A stretch of 64,000 bases of DNA. It comes from Opisthorchis felineus. Lineage: Eukaryota > Platyhelminthes > Trematoda > Opisthorchiida > Opisthorchiidae. Under the pieces are notes generated by a model. That model had not been told where the DNA came from. It saw only the letters and a list, made by a program, of their open reading frames with translations, and did no database searches. The stretch spans positions 569,708 to 633,707 of the forward strand of contig SJOL01006486.1 in NCBI GenBank assembly GCA_004794785.1, read 5' to 3'. Both the position numbers and the translations under genes were made by a program. Positions 37,291 to 49,611 of the stretch are shown piece by piece (positions within the stretch are counted from its first letter, which is position 1; every line of letters starts with the position of its first letter).

Positions 37291-38524
37291 CATTTCTCTC
37301 TTAAGGAACCGTCCATAACTTGAAATGTGTCAATTATGTCGGAGCGAAATAATGACTTCTTGAAGTGCGTATTTCCAACTTCAAGAACTCTGTCAACCTG
37401 TTCTTAAGTTAGCAGATACACTTGTGCAGTATAACTTAGTTGACAGGACTAATATTTATTTCCGATGACACCAAACTGTAAGCAGAAGCGACTTCATCGA
37501 AGGAGGCCGAGAAAGTTACCTGGCATCTGCCACTGAATAAACATCCTTGACCTCACTGCCGCTAAATTCTGGTATATCAGTTGGTGGCTGTAAAATACGG
37601 TTTAATCAACGACTATTTTAGAGTCCCTCACTCATGCTCTGAATAACAAATGATAATCATTGCTACATTTTTTCGGCAGTAACATCCATCTGGATCGAAC
37701 TTCTGCAGACGGTCTCCTCAGCGCGTGGTGTGGATGGACTTAAATACGCGGTGCTCATCCACGACAAAACACCTTCGAAAAACACCATAATGTCGTCTCG
37801 ACCAAAAAATTTTCTTTTGGAAGGGAATGCAGAATGAGCTGTCTTCGGTGGTCCCTGCACCTAGCTGACTTAACTTTGGGTGTTTTCAGAGGCTTTATAT
37901 CGCAGAGCAAGTTTGTCACATTCAGTGCCCGTGCATACTTGTTATTGAGATGTACTATTTCGGCAGCGCAATGAAACTGTATGACAGTGGTCAGATCGTG
38001 TCACTTGGGTCCTTGTAAGCGAGCGCTGTGTGTGCTAGCTGGTCGTGGTCGAATACTAAGTATAAAAGAAGTAGAAGTGTGCAGTAGATGTAACTCATTA
38101 CAAATTACGGAGTGCAGTAAAACCATTTCAAATGGACTGCTGACGGAACCGGTGAAACAGTTGCTTCAGAATAGTGCCAACTGTTGTGACCAGGTGCTTT
38201 TTCCTGAAGGAACCACCTTCGGGGGACATCAAAGTGTCTCCTTGACTGAGTTGTTTCATTTTGAGACCGGTGACTAACAAAAACTTGTTGCTTGCTTTCT
38301 GCACCAAAATAGTGAGTTTTACTTTGCATCGGGTTGTTCCAAACCGCTTTTGTCAGCGTGTGATGAAATATTTTGCTTCGGCTACCGGGCACTCAATAGT
38401 ATTGCACTTCTGTGACCGCTACATACCAGATCAACCTGGTGAACCTGTGTAATCACCGTCACTCTTTGTAGTCTGTCACTGCCAGTAAATGGGCTTTGTG
38501 CCACTTCAGTGAACTCGAATAAGA

Positions 38525-38905
38525 GCTAACGAAACACGTTTCGGCTTGCGCTTCACGCCTGCAAGTGATACTGCAATACTGGGAGGAATCACAATTAAAC
38601 ATTCTGCTTGCAGATGAACCGACTGATTTGACAGATGAATATATCTGCTTGGGTGGCTGCATAACTACTGGCCAAAGGCAAATCAAGAAAGCCGTGACAG
38701 CTTTTGCCAACCTTCGACATTTTTTGGCGCCGACTTGGCCTCAGTCTGGCCTTCGACGGTGGAGCGGCCACTGCTGCAGTGGGTCAGAAACATGCCTTCT
38801 CCCTGCAAATGTTTGAAAATTCTGTTTAACCGCAATTGCCTCTGGAGCATCGGGCGGATTGGCTGAGAACATCGGATCAGCACTGTTGAGGTACACCATA
38901 TAGTT
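38525..38905 (+). mobile_element. RTE LINE internal fragment
   Basis: Worn frame pieces FGLRFTPA, NILLADEPTDLTDEYICLGG and TAFANLRHFLAP match the post-palm region of the RTE copies (compare FGMRFTPAKCK and YLGICI at 27,520-27,660). A worn RTSDQHC end lies near 38,885. Many stops and small deletions. Confidence 0.65.
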
Positions 38906-38923
38906 TCTAGGACAACAGACCCT

Positions 38924-38946
38924 CACACACACACACACACACACAC
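38924..38946. repeat. (CA)n microsatellite
   Basis: About eleven CA units in the asteroid intron, directly after an RTE fragment. Confidence 0.9.
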
Positions 38947-40410
38947 TCCATACGGTATGCTGGTTAAGCGATATATTTTGTATGCCTGATGAAAACAACT
39001 CGGCCGACTAGCCCATGGCTTCGCAGACATTTCGGACATTTCCTTGTTCCCTCAACCAACTTTACTTAATTTGCCTAGTACATCCGTGCTCATTAGATCA
39101 CACGACTCGCCTGCTCCTCAAACACACAAATCACGTGACAAACCTTGTCCCGCTCGCAACCTTGAACGACAGCAAGTCAGTTCCCGTCTGGTACGCATCG
39201 GAACGATTCTATGTATTTTACACACGTCTTAGGTAGTGTCGTTAAATTTCCAGAATATGGTGCCACTCAGCTCTTACTCTGTCGAATTGCACCAGATGGA
39301 TGAAAATTTGCAACTGAAGGTATGGGTCTCATTGAGGATGATTCGTCCGCGTTATGCATGTCACTGTAAGTACTGAATACTCCTCAACACGTACTGCAAC
39401 ACAAGTTAAAATACACATCAGGTAACTTTTGCTCGTGCGTTAAATGCAAGAGGCCTTCCTCACAATCCCCGTCTATTCAAACACCAAGTTAATTTGCATC
39501 TCCTCAGTGCAGCATGACGTTTGGGATTCCGTGTTTTATGTGTTGGCTACTTTTAACCTTGATTCTTCAACCGTAGGATATCATTCCCCTATGATTCATT
39601 TTTACACAGCAATATTACAGAACATTGGTAGTTCGGACGGTCTACATCAAATCAACTTTTGTGTGTGATAAGAATACAGGGTATTTGGTGCTTTAGTAGG
39701 TATTACTTATGAGCAACAATATTGTTCAGATTGATAACTGCATTTGGGCTTACATGATGCATATACGGATTATACAATACAAGCCTTGTACTTTGTTACA
39801 TAATATTTTAGCTATGATGATCCAATTCGTACTTTCAGCACATTACAGAATGTAACAGCATAGTGGCGTAGACCACGCTTGCTTGAGCTAATAAGGTAAA
39901 ACATCGAGTTCTACTTGTACCACTTTGGACCGGTGATAATAGACCCAAGTGCTACTCGGAGCTTGTTTCGTAGATAATGAAGGGTCACATTCGCCAAGAC
40001 GGACTTCACGATCTCCATTAGAGGTGTGTATTGCGACGATTGCTTACCATACTGCTAAGTGATAAATCTGGCTCAGACTCATTCCCGTTACAACAAACAA
40101 TCTTTTTGATGGCGGTGAATTTTTTTAGCACGATTCTATTGCATTCAGTCTCAGCATACTGCTAATCGGTTAACAACTAAAACAGATCATTTTTGACAGA
40201 CGGGGTCTCTACATACTACCCACTCATCTCGAATATGATTATAAGAAAAGTATGGACGATAATCAGGTGCATTATTCTTGTCAACCATCATTTATGTAGC
40301 AATATGGCTCGGCTGCCTCGTAGGAGTAAAAACCCTGAAGACTCTCCATTACGTCTACACTGTCTTCAAAAAAAGCATTCCGTTGTTTTGTGTTAATTGG
40401 TAAATTATCA

Positions 40411-40480
40411 ATGGAGATTTCGTCCTGTACTTGAATCTATTCTACTCAGAAAAACTAAGAAGCACACATTATCAGGATGA
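40411..40480 (+). repeat. Dispersed repeat piece (GAGATTTCGTCCTGTA family)
   Basis: ATGGAGATTTCGTCCTGTAC and the following TTGAATCTATTCTACTCAGAAAA match the body end of the SINE-like repeat at 33,501 and the copies at 51,361 and 57,700. Confidence 0.5.
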
Positions 40481-40964
40481 AGTCGTTTTCTAATAAACAG
40501 TTCATCAGGTAGTCATAGTCCCTGGATTTCGATGCTTCTTTTTGCCGTAAATGACGTGAAACCGGTAGCCGTCAATTTTTGTTTAACATTGCCAAACTAC
40601 TAACAAGGAATTAATTCTACGAAATCCTGAATATCGATCCAGCTGACCCTTAAGGGAGAATTTGTGCTGCAGCTTCAGTTGGAGAACATCACAAACGAGA
40701 GATCCATTCGAAGCCCGTTTGGATCTCCTCATGAAACCATCTACTATTTGGAAAGTGGGTGCCAAGCAAACTTGTGAATAATTTTTCGGACACCATTGGC
40801 CTGAAAAAGAAAACAAAGCAAGAACGTCCTCTAGCAGCCTTTTCTTAGTTTTTTGGTGTTCTCCTACTAAGAAACCAGCTATTTCTAAATGAACTGGTAA
40901 CCTATAAGCACTAAATGTTGTAGCTTTTCCTAGCCTGTTTTGACTTGGTTATGTTCCGTTCATT

Positions 40965-41070
40965 CTTGTGTGGACATTCGTTCTGCTTGCGCACACTTAG
41001 TGTGTGCGTCTACTCGGTTGACTGAGCTAGGTGCTAAGTACGACTAGGTGAGATTTCACGAACACATTAA
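40965..41070. repeat. Dispersed repeat with palindromic core, copy 2
   Basis: TGCGCACACTTAGTGTGTGCG (arms 40,990-40,996 and 41,002-41,008) sits in the same relative place as the hairpin at 35,605-35,627. The upstream TTGTGTGGACATTCG aligns with TTGTGCGGATTTTCCG at 35,582. Confidence 0.4.
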
Positions 41071-42183
41071 AACTCACTTTTGAGGAGTTTCCATTTGGAA
41101 ACAGAAACTATGCTTCTGTTAGGTCGGACTGATGTGTAAAATCACCATGGTGTTCGAACGCCACTTCAGCTCTCTCGTCCGGCGTGTGAGATGATGACAA
41201 GTTCTCCATGTACGTTGCTACCGTATGTTGCCATTCCGTATCTCTCTCCGGCAAAAGCTGCTGCATAATCCCTCAAAGAGTCAAGGCCACAGTGCTATCT
41301 TTTTATTGCAATTTCTGAACATCGTGTCACTAATACATCCGTTTTTTCACAAACGGATGTTACCACCCTCCATTCATGGTACTAGATGACGTACCTTTCC
41401 ACCTAGTTCATCCCGCAATGGCAAGGACTTAATCCAAGCTAGATTTCGTTCCCCATCTTGTATCTCAAATGTGGAGAAGGATGCAGCAGTTTTTTACTTT
41501 TATTAGGCGAATCCATGAGGTCATGCCTGTTTGACCTGGATGAATCTGTCATTCGGTTGAATGCTGTGCTTTTTAATTAGTTTTCTTCGTTTCATGAGGG
41601 TACCATGCTTCGGATTTCACGCCTTCTAATCAAAGCACGTTCACAGGGGTTAACCAGACCTCTTGGGATAAACATTGGCTCAATCCCGCTTTTCTGTGAA
41701 TCTCTGATTCCATAATTTAATCTATTGGCCGACATCTCATATTTGGATCGTGATAAAACATGTGACATGTTCTAGCCAGATCTCCGTTCTTCCTAATTCA
41801 TTCGCCAAACTGCTTCAAGACATAGCCACATAGGGCGCATCGCACACATACCATTGCCGACACCGAAACCATTTGCTGTCAGCTTAGTGAGCTTTAGTAG
41901 TTGAGGAGCCCGCGCATTCTCAATTGTGCGTTCAATAGCGAGTTTGATGTTCCAAAGAGATGGCGCACAAATTAGAGTGGATTTATTAGCAGTTTGTGCG
42001 TTCACCGTGAAGCCATATGTCTCAAGACCTGAGTAGTCTGTATTCCAACTCTGAGGACTAAGGTCAAAACGAATTAAGTTACTGATTGACTTTAATCGAG
42101 TTTCAACCAGCATGTAAATCACTGATTGATTGATTTTATTTATTACGGCCAAGGTTTCTCTGCGTAATCTTTTTCTGTTACAG

Positions 42184-44565
42184 GGAAAACAACTTGAATT
42201 TCAACTAATCGGAGCCAGAAGAAGATTAATTTGTCTACAACATCTGAAAAAGTTGGAGGTGAACGGCTATATCAACCAACTGCTTCCTGTCCTGGTGAAC
42301 AGTCTGCTTGTCGATCTTTTGGATGCAAATGGTGTAAGCCACTTATGTTCACCATTTGGCGTTCACCGCAGCTGCGCGTCCCTCGCGAACAAAATGCGAT
42401 GTGCTTTGCTAGCTTCAGCACACGAATATTTTCTACTTTGTGCTGATTTGCCGAATAGAAATTATACTGGGTTTGATTATGTACCTATTCAGTATATCAA
42501 GTTTACTCCGATTTGTTTGCAAGACTGTAGAAGACCCAGCGTAACTGCCACTCAGCATAGACGTGCCAGCTACACAGCCTCCCCTCTGTTAACTTCCCCT
42601 ACGTTCGCGCTACCTGTTCATAAATTTTTGCCCGAATTCACAAGCCTACGGAAAGTAGCACCAGCCTACCGACCCGCAATGTTTCTTTTACTGGGTTCGG
42701 ACGCCATGCCACGAATCCGCCTACCGAAGCCACTTCAAATCCTTCTGCATAAGGAGGCTGGGTCAGACTATAAAACACGTCGTTGGAATGCCATCATATC
42801 CTGGTTGTCCCAATTCGCACCTGGGTCAGTTCAGCCTATTGATCAGATCATTGCCAGTTATCCACCGGATGAGAAACAACCCTTGTTACGTAGTTTTATT
42901 GAATGTCTGCTGGACTACCTGCCAGACCCAATAATTGGTCGGAGGTTATCATCTTTCCTCCTGGAAGCACCACGGTCCAACCAGCCGAACACTCAAGATC
43001 AAGCTCTGTTGGACCCGAGTTGCTCCGACATTGAGCAGGATCAGTTACTTGATGATTCCATGGATGGAAAGACTTTCATTAGAAAATTGTTTCAAGGCTG
43101 CGGTACCACAAAGCTACGGCGGCTCGATTTTACTAGCAGTTGGCCAGCAAATCTTGTCAGGACTTTCCACCAATCACAATTTGCTAGCTATTTATTTGTC
43201 CCCTTGTACTGTCCGGGAGGAGTGGTCCTACCCACAGTTGTTGAAAATCCATCTATTTCCGCTTCTGTATGGGATGCAGCGTTGCCGCTCCGAACACTGT
43301 TCTATCGACTGCTGTCTGGACTGGAGCATCAGTTAGGCTACCCGGAAAAATTACTCGGCTTGAAGCCCAGTGCTACGGAATACGCTAGACACGGCACATC
43401 AATCGTCCGATACAGCATTTCCGTTGATCCGTTCTTTTTGGACTCCAAGACGGATAGCACCGACGAACTTTTAGCAACCGTGCTGGAATTACCCAAACTG
43501 GATGGTGGAACAAATTTAGGCTCGTTATTTAGTTTATCTTTGTCTTTATCTCTGTGGCACCGTTGGCATATATCCAACGATGAAACAACACCCTCATCAC
43601 CAAATGAGTCACCTCTCTTATTAGCAGTCGTTCTTTGTGCTGTTGCAAACAGCATAAACTGCAGTGATACATTCGATGCGGAGCTGGTGAAACACTACGG
43701 CAGTATTCTAGGGTTTGCGGAGCATATGTTAAGTGCGAATGACGGGAAGGCAGCTAATGTTACGCAATCAGCAAAGCATGTACTACCAGTCACATTTAGA
43801 CTGGACTATGTTCATGAATACAATTCTATCCAGATCATCTATACCTGCTTCAAATCGGTCGTCGTATTGTTGGACCAACTGGTCCCCACGGAACGACGCT
43901 CTAAATATTTCCATTTTTCACCGCCTTGGAAGGTTTTTCCATCAGGCAGATTGGTTCATTGGTTGGCTGCATGTATAGCTAATCAAGAGCCACCAGTGAG
44001 GCTACACTGTGCCTCTGGTTTTTGGTTGCCACGCTTAATTCGAGTACATCATCAGACTGCGACTGCCGCGACGTTGCTTCAGCGTGGGATCAGTCTGTTC
44101 ACCCTCTTTATGAACAAGACATGCGCTATTGTTGAACAACTATCACCAGTAGCACCACTTGGTTATGTCAAACAAAATGTTCCCACGTTTGATCTGGATA
44201 CATTCAAACGAATGGAAATGGAGGACGGTGTTGTAGTAACCGATGGCGATTCTGTAGACCCATTAGAATATGTTGAACCCTTCTCTTCTCCGGTGCTCAG
44301 AGCAACTTCAACGTCACCTCAGATGTCTCCACAACCTTCATCTCATCCCAATTGTGAGGACACCTCGCGAACTGCCTCTGTCAGTCAACAGCAAAGACAG
44401 GCACATGCAAAACACCTAGGCAACGTTAACACCAGCCTTCAGGAGCTTGGGATACATTCGAATCGAAAACCACCTGGAAATCTCTGGAAGGGTGGTCGCC
44501 AGCAGACTGGCTATGCAGATCGTCTTCGCCAAAGACTTTTGTCCAACCAGAAAGAATCAAAGTGA
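42184..44565 (+). CDS. Asteroid homolog, exon 2 (rest of the protein)
   Basis: The 793 codons follow the CAG acceptor at 42,183 in phase 0, giving an 877-residue protein with exon 1 (human ASTE1 is about 680, so this one is long, partly through low-complexity stretches). Family landmarks in order: LLPVLVNSLLVDLLDANGV (residues 117-135), CSPFGVHRSCASLAN (139-153), the CALLASAHEYFLL segment (157-169), then PAMFLLLGSDAMPRI (248-262), aligning with the asteroid LLGNDY block, followed by KTRRWNAIISWLSQF. The acidic pairs found in asteroid relatives (an E-A-D-type motif and an SSDSDF-type motif) are replaced by FGVHRS and SAHEYF. The C-terminus is Ser/Pro/Gln-rich, then basic (GNLWKGGRQQTGYADRLRQR). 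Open frame upstream of 42,184 is intronic. No AATAAA was seen within 250 bases of the stop. Confidence 0.8.
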   Translation, partial: GKQLEFQLIGARRRLICLQHLKKLEVNGYINQLLPVLVNSLLVDLLDANGVSHLCSPFGVHRSCASLANKMRCALLASAHEYFLLCADLPNRNYTGFDYVPIQYIKFTPICLQDCRRPSVTATQHRRASYTASPLLTSPTFALPVHKFLPEFTSLRKVAPAYRPAMFLLLGSDAMPRIRLPKPLQILLHKEAGSDYKTRRWNAIISWLSQFAPGSVQPIDQIIASYPPDEKQPLLRSFIECLLDYLPDPIIGRRLSSFLLEAPRSNQPNTQDQALLDPSCSDIEQDQLLDDSMDGKTFIRKLFQGCGTTKLRRLDFTSSWPANLVRTFHQSQFASYLFVPLYCPGGVVLPTVVENPSISASVWDAALPLRTLFYRLLSGLEHQLGYPEKLLGLKPSATEYARHGTSIVRYSISVDPFFLDSKTDSTDELLATVLELPKLDGGTNLGSLFSLSLSLSLWHRWHISNDETTPSSPNESPLLLAVVLCAVANSINCSDTFDAELVKHYGSILGFAEHMLSANDGKAANVTQSAKHVLPVTFRLDYVHEYNSIQIIYTCFKSVVVLLDQLVPTERRSKYFHFSPPWKVFPSGRLVHWLAACIANQEPPVRLHCASGFWLPRLIRVHHQTATAATLLQRGISLFTLFMNKTCAIVEQLSPVAPLGYVKQNVPTFDLDTFKRMEMEDGVVVTDGDSVDPLEYVEPFSSPVLRATSTSPQMSPQPSSHPNCEDTSRTASVSQQQRQAHAKHLGNVNTSLQELGIHSNRKPPGNLWKGGRQQTGYADRLRQRLLSNQKESK

Positions 44566-46259
44566 GCTGTTATCGGAGAGTAGTTAGCCTGATCCGGTGA
44601 ACACCGTTTACGTGGATAGACTGTGTCATTTTTATTTATTTCTTATTTTAACTGTGCTTTAAACCAGTGGCTTCTGACACTCGAGCGTCATCAGGTTGAC
44701 TTTTCACGCCTATTTCTCTTTTTCATAACTCGGAGGACGAACTATACTACAGGTGGATATTATGCATGCAGAGCAATCACTGTTGTTTTCATCCATGCTG
44801 TTTTTCGTCTTACGCCATGATTTCGTGGCTTGTAATGTATTTGAGCAAAGCTCTTTTTATGGCTTTCTAGCAAGCTGTATTGTTGGTGCAGGGATTTAGT
44901 AATGTTTCTGTCAACCCAGAGTAACATTGAAGGTCAATATTCGGTATTTTGTTGAAATCCTTCCGATCACAAGAAAATTCACGAGGCACGATAGGTTTAT
45001 GGGGGTCCAGCTGCAGTGCAAAGTAACAAGTAAATGTAAAAGACAAATACAAAGCTAACAAGTTAGATTATCATGCGTTTAAAATTCGTCAACTAACGAT
45101 GTCTTTGAGCTGCGATGTGATACAAATTAGTAACTGCTTGAGTGCTTTCGTTGTAAGTGGCATTCACATGCATAGGTCAGCGGTGATTGTAGATTGCTTT
45201 TTGAATTCGGCAGCACAAAGTTTCTTATAGTAAGAATCGAAACAATTCCTTCCTCTAGATCTACGGCATTCTAAGCTCCCTCTGGCCGTATGGTTAGAAT
45301 TCCCGTATGAGTTGCAGGTACTCCATTGTACTGGAGAGTATAATTTGGATACAGTTCAACGAGGCAAAATATCAAAAGGACGTTGGATTACTACGTGGCG
45401 ATGTTTCTATTTTATATCCGCTTTTACTCAGTAAGGTTCATGAACTTCCAGGTGAATGGGCCAGGTGTCTAACGCTCCATAATTTGACAAATTGTGGAGA
45501 CTGACCATCTGGTGGACACTCTTCATGCTTCAAACCAATCCACTTTATCTCAGGCCATTGTTGCCGGGTCGTCGCATCAAAGCCGGTTTCGTGAACGATC
45601 GTCACCTCAACCGGAATAAGATATCCCCGTTCTTGTCTGACTTTGCGCATGTGTGGATACAAGCCAGAACTAACTTCCGAGAATTCCTGTGCGAGGTTCG
45701 TATTAACTGCATCTTTGAGAGCCAGTCGAGGCCCAAACGAAACACTATCTTGAAGACTTGTCACCACACCATAAACCCAGCTGGTGCGCTAACGTTCTTT
45801 GAGGCTATGAACAACGACTCTGTTGATAGGAGATACCGCCGTTCCCAACTCCGCCAAGTACGTAGAGTGTTGCGACGGACAATCTTGAATGAAACAAGTT
45901 ATCTATCAATATGGAACGTTGTTAAGCAGCTGCAGGTCTTTCGTATAGTTGCTGAGGCAAGTGGTATGATACGCGAAAGTAGACTGGAAAATCAGTGCAG
46001 GTCACAGCATGAGCGAACACACGGGACGAGACAGTATTTTTGACAAACGCAAAACACCAGGCATCGAACTGTTTACCACTATTCGTTTCCTGTGCACACG
46101 TTGAAATGGTCGATCAATTTGTTGTTGTCTTGACTACATAACATTCCGGTTTGCTTCAGTCGTAGTACCAAATGAAATTCCTGTCAACAGGTGAGCATCG
46201 CTCGGATTCTCGTGCCTTATCAGGTATTAGGTACGTACAGAGGACATTAGAAAACTTCC
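44566..46259. other. 3' flank and no further gene
   Basis: The first few hundred bases should include the asteroid 3' UTR, but no canonical poly(A) signal was found near the stop. Opposing open frames at 45,438-46,043 (109 and 183 codons) have no recognised domain. Confidence 0.4.
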
Positions 46260-46790
46260 AGTGTTTGGCCGTCGGTGCCCGAGTCTGGTAGGATCAGATG
46301 ATCAGTAATACTGAAGTACAGTGAATGGTTTTCGATGAACTGATCGCACTGCATAGGTTGCGCTGGCTTGGTCATGTGCTGCGCAAGCCAGTCGACAGAT
46401 TTCCTCGAGGTGCCCTTTTCGCACAACCAAGTGGAGGGTGGAAACGACCGAAACGATCACTTGGCAGAGAAGTATGAAAGCCATTACCAGCAAACTCAGG
46501 TGTGCTTGTCATTGCCGTCTCCCTGGATGAGGACTCCGATGGGGGACAAATCAATGGTTAGAGACATTGACAGTCTGGAGCGCACGCTTCATAATTGTTG
46601 CCTTAATTACATGGCTTCCGCTCCAGGTCTCCCCAATGAGAATTCCATTGAGACTCCTGAATTCTTGCATCAATCGTATCAAGTAAGTCCTCCAATGCAT
46701 AGCTAAACATCCCTATCTCACTAGGTCATTGACGAACGAAACTGTGGCAGCGATAACTATTGTGTGGTCTCTACGGCTGAACTGATGATC
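46260..46790 (+). mobile_element. RTE LINE 3' end (old subfamily), fragment 2
   Basis: LHRLRWLGHVLRKPVDRFPR and GALFAQPSGGWKRPKRS (46,345-46,470) match the C-terminal end of the old RTE copy. The GACGAACGAAACTGTGGCAG end (about 46,728) matches its 3' UTR. Frame broken after about 46,480. Confidence 0.75.
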
Positions 46791-47429
46791 TTATTAGGTA
46801 AATGCGGTATCTGGAGTAAAACGCTCATCTGCAATCTGAGGTGGTGTCGCAGTGTTAAAGTGTGATTCACATAAGCTGTTCATTTAAGATATTCTGCGAC
46901 TGGATGTTCAACCTACAGGTTGCCCAGGAGATCACTTGCGCTTATGTTCAAAATACCAAAGCGTATTTTCTGTCGGTTGAAAAAAGTCGTTGACAGCTAA
47001 TTAGCGGTGGCGCGCTGCTTCTCTGATAGGCTTTGTCTGCCCTCAGGAAACAGCGTTCATACTGAATCTGAAGTTTCTGCTGTGGGATACCACAGTGGGC
47101 AAAAAACCTACCAGGACGCAATGATTATCCTACAAGAAACATTTGCCCCCAAAATAGAAAGGTCGTTCTAAACATGTGCAGGGTACTGAGACCCTTTAAA
47201 ATTTTAACTAACTCGGAGCTTACAGCCTCCTGATTGCAAATTTCGACGCACAATTGCAGACAGTAGATCAAAGCAATCAACAGTTCCTGGTGAAAAAATA
47301 ATGTGTCAAGTACTATAAACTTCAGTGTTAGGTCATGTATTGTCTTTTTTCCTCACTCACTTCAGAATCGCACAAGCCTTGTTCTTGACAGAATAATGTG
47401 GATGTTATTACGAAGAGCCTGAGTACTGT
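46791..47429. other. No recognisable gene
   Basis: Nothing identifiable between two RTE fragments. Confidence 0.4.
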
Positions 47430-47650
47430 CAACGCGACCCATCCGCGTGTTGCTCTGTAGTTTGGCTAGAGACGCTGCAATCGATCTCGATGGCTTCTTC
47501 GTGGTCAGTTTCCATCCAGGCTGTCTGGATTAATGTCTGTGGATGCTTGTAGTAGGCAAGCGCTAGTTTCCCTCCATCTTCCTCCACAGCGAAGTTTTCA
47601 AGTAAATTACGGTTGTACGACAGTGAATTATTGGTTTTCAACGCGAATAG
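47430..47650 (+). mobile_element. RTE LINE 3' end (younger subfamily)
   Basis: TGGCTAGAGACGCTGCAATCG, GGTCAGTTTCCATC and the TTACGGTTGTACGACAGTGAA end align with 27,205-27,425 of the younger RTE copy. Only the extreme 3' end is present. Confidence 0.65.
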
Positions 47651-49408
47651 TGGAGGCATACTGACCGCGGGAACGAAGATAACATGGTGAGTATGTCATG
47701 TTTTGCTGACGGTTGTGGGTTCACTTAGCACCGCGTGGAATTATGCTGACTGGCAAAATTCAAGAGGGCTCATTGAGCCTTCGTCGTAGCTGTAGGCTGA
47801 ATGAACACTGAGTGTAGCGTTGAACTTTTTGCTCTATTGTATGGAGAGCTATTTCACTATTTGGTTCCCTTAACGTGTTCTTTCGGGGGGTGTGTTTGGG
47901 TCATCTGTGGGCTGAGTATGGCGTTTTCCCCAGCAGGTGAACAATATTGCTTGCTTATCTGGTGCGACGCGCCCTTGAGTTTTTCGACCAGTCACTGACG
48001 TTAGTCACATGGCCCAGTGAAGATGATTTGTCATCTTAACAACAAAAATCTTCAGGTCGAAAGGTCTCGCTATTTTTCGTAGGATATTTCGAGTAATTTC
48101 TCAAGATGGCTCAATAATAATCCTACAGTGCCTGGGGAGACATCCTAAAAGGAGTCAAGCTGGAATTAAAGTATCCCAACAGATTTTCGGTCCTGGTCAG
48201 GAAACCCGAAGTATTGCACGTATCCCTAAGGGTATCGTAACTTAACATCGGATCGTTCTGTGGTTCCCATGGGTCTGCTCAGGAATTCAATTGGGATCTA
48301 TAGAAATGTCGGGATGTTTTAAACTCTCGTCCATTTTACTACACCTCAGTGTGACTGGAACAAAAGATATTTCCCTCACCGGTTTTACATCCGGTAAAGA
48401 ATTTGGAATTCTCAAAATCGCTAAAACGTGGTGCATTTTGAGAGGTGCAACGTGTTCTCCCACGTTGCGTGCCGGAGTTCGGGTAACGCTCATATGCCAA
48501 TCGAATTGTCATATATGTAGGTCATGATTATTTTGCAGGATACATTTCAAATTCAACTGTGGGAATAAATACTTTTCATTAATTGGCCCTCATCAAGAGA
48601 AACAATCCAGTGGGATGAGGTTCCAGTGCTTTCTTAATGTGCAGAGCACTCGCATGGAAGTGTGAAGGTCAGTGGAACCGAAAAGCAGATTAGACATGGC
48701 CGTGCAACCACACAAGTCACAGTGTATTGTTTCAATGAAACAAGTATCCTCAGACTCACATCATTATGGGGTTTCAACGTATAATATACTACTTTGTGAA
48801 TGAGTGTGCGGACTTCTGTGAACATTGACTTTCGAGTACTTGGACGCTATAACTTGCAAATTCACCAAACAGAAGGGGTTTAATGTCCGTTCCAAAGTGT
48901 AACTGGGTCCTTACAGTCGGTAGACTTGTGGTGCCCATATAAACGACTTGCATGTTGCTTTTTGTTCATTTATGGAATGACTCCCCATACACTCAAACAG
49001 CAACTTAGACCTCACGATCGCATAATATCCCTCCCAAGTAATATGTACATCGTTGTGACCTCTATATCCTGAGCACGGACAACATCAGGCTGCAAAAACC
49101 CTGTCAACGCAACTCCAAGAATCCGAATAAGTTGAAAAGCACCTCCTACTTCTCAGGGCAAATTATCTACGATTCATTGGCCTCTTGATACGGTAACCTA
49201 GCTAGTTCATGTGTGACCGTACGTCATTTGAATTTTTGCTGGTTAATCGTGCAAATCTGAAGTACCGTATCCGATAATCAGTATCAAGTTATACGTCACG
49301 AGCCCTCACTCATCCGAACAAGAAACTGATACTCCAGCCCACGTGGGGTTTGGATGTTCTCAAATCTGTCTTTCTATATTTACACGCTGGCCCGCCAAGA
49401 CAACACAC
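47651..49408. other. No recognisable gene
   Basis: Short frames only. No repeat or RNA gene seen. Confidence 0.4.
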
Positions 49409-49611
49409 CTCCTAGGAAAACATAGATCTTTTACTGCTTTTACGATTCGTTCATCCAAGTGGTTCTTTCCGCGCAGATGGCGAACTAACTGCGCGATAAT
49501 TCCATCAAGCTGACGGCTAATCGAAGCGATGTCCAGGCCAACGCATGCTGCGTCTCTTGAAGAGTTCAAAAAATACAGGTCTGTAGCCGTCAGCATTAAC
49601 ATCTGAGGAAT
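49409..49611 (-). CDS. Possible internal exon of an unidentified gene
   Basis: A 203-base minus-strand block runs from an acceptor (GTGTTACAG just before 49,611) to a donor (AGGAG|GTGTGT after 49,409). It is fully open and reads IPQMLMLTATDLYFLNSS, then GLDIASISRQLDGIIAQLV and LDERIVKAVKDLCFP. The composition looks like an alpha-helical cellular protein, without stops or low-complexity bias. I do not recognise the family, and I found no partner exon on this strand. It could be a chance open stretch. Confidence 0.25.

Larger units (their letters stand above)
36355..42183 (+). other. Intron of the asteroid gene (5.8 kb)
   Basis: Donor GTGAGT at 36,355 and acceptor TTTTTCTGTTACAG ending at 42,183; both neighbouring exons are in phase 0 here. 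The intron holds a (CAT)n microsatellite at 36,621-36,640, an RTE 3' end, an RTE internal fragment, a (CA)n run and two dispersed repeat pieces. No further exon is needed for a continuous family alignment, although a small skipped exon cannot be excluded. Confidence 0.65.

Noticed and set aside
37660..38060. Possible Tc1/mariner transposase remnant (LIHDKTPSKNTIMSS-like frame)
   Set aside because: Only a loose likeness to the HDNAPAH block, no following PYSPDL block and no inverted ends.
42130..42183. Eighteen in-frame codons before asteroid exon 2
   Set aside because: They begin at TTG and precede a strong TTTTTCTGTTACAG acceptor; the family-typical N-terminus is supplied by exon 1.
45438..46043. 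Opposing 109- and 183-codon frames
   Set aside because: The longest frames overlap on opposite strands, and no domain or splice support was seen.
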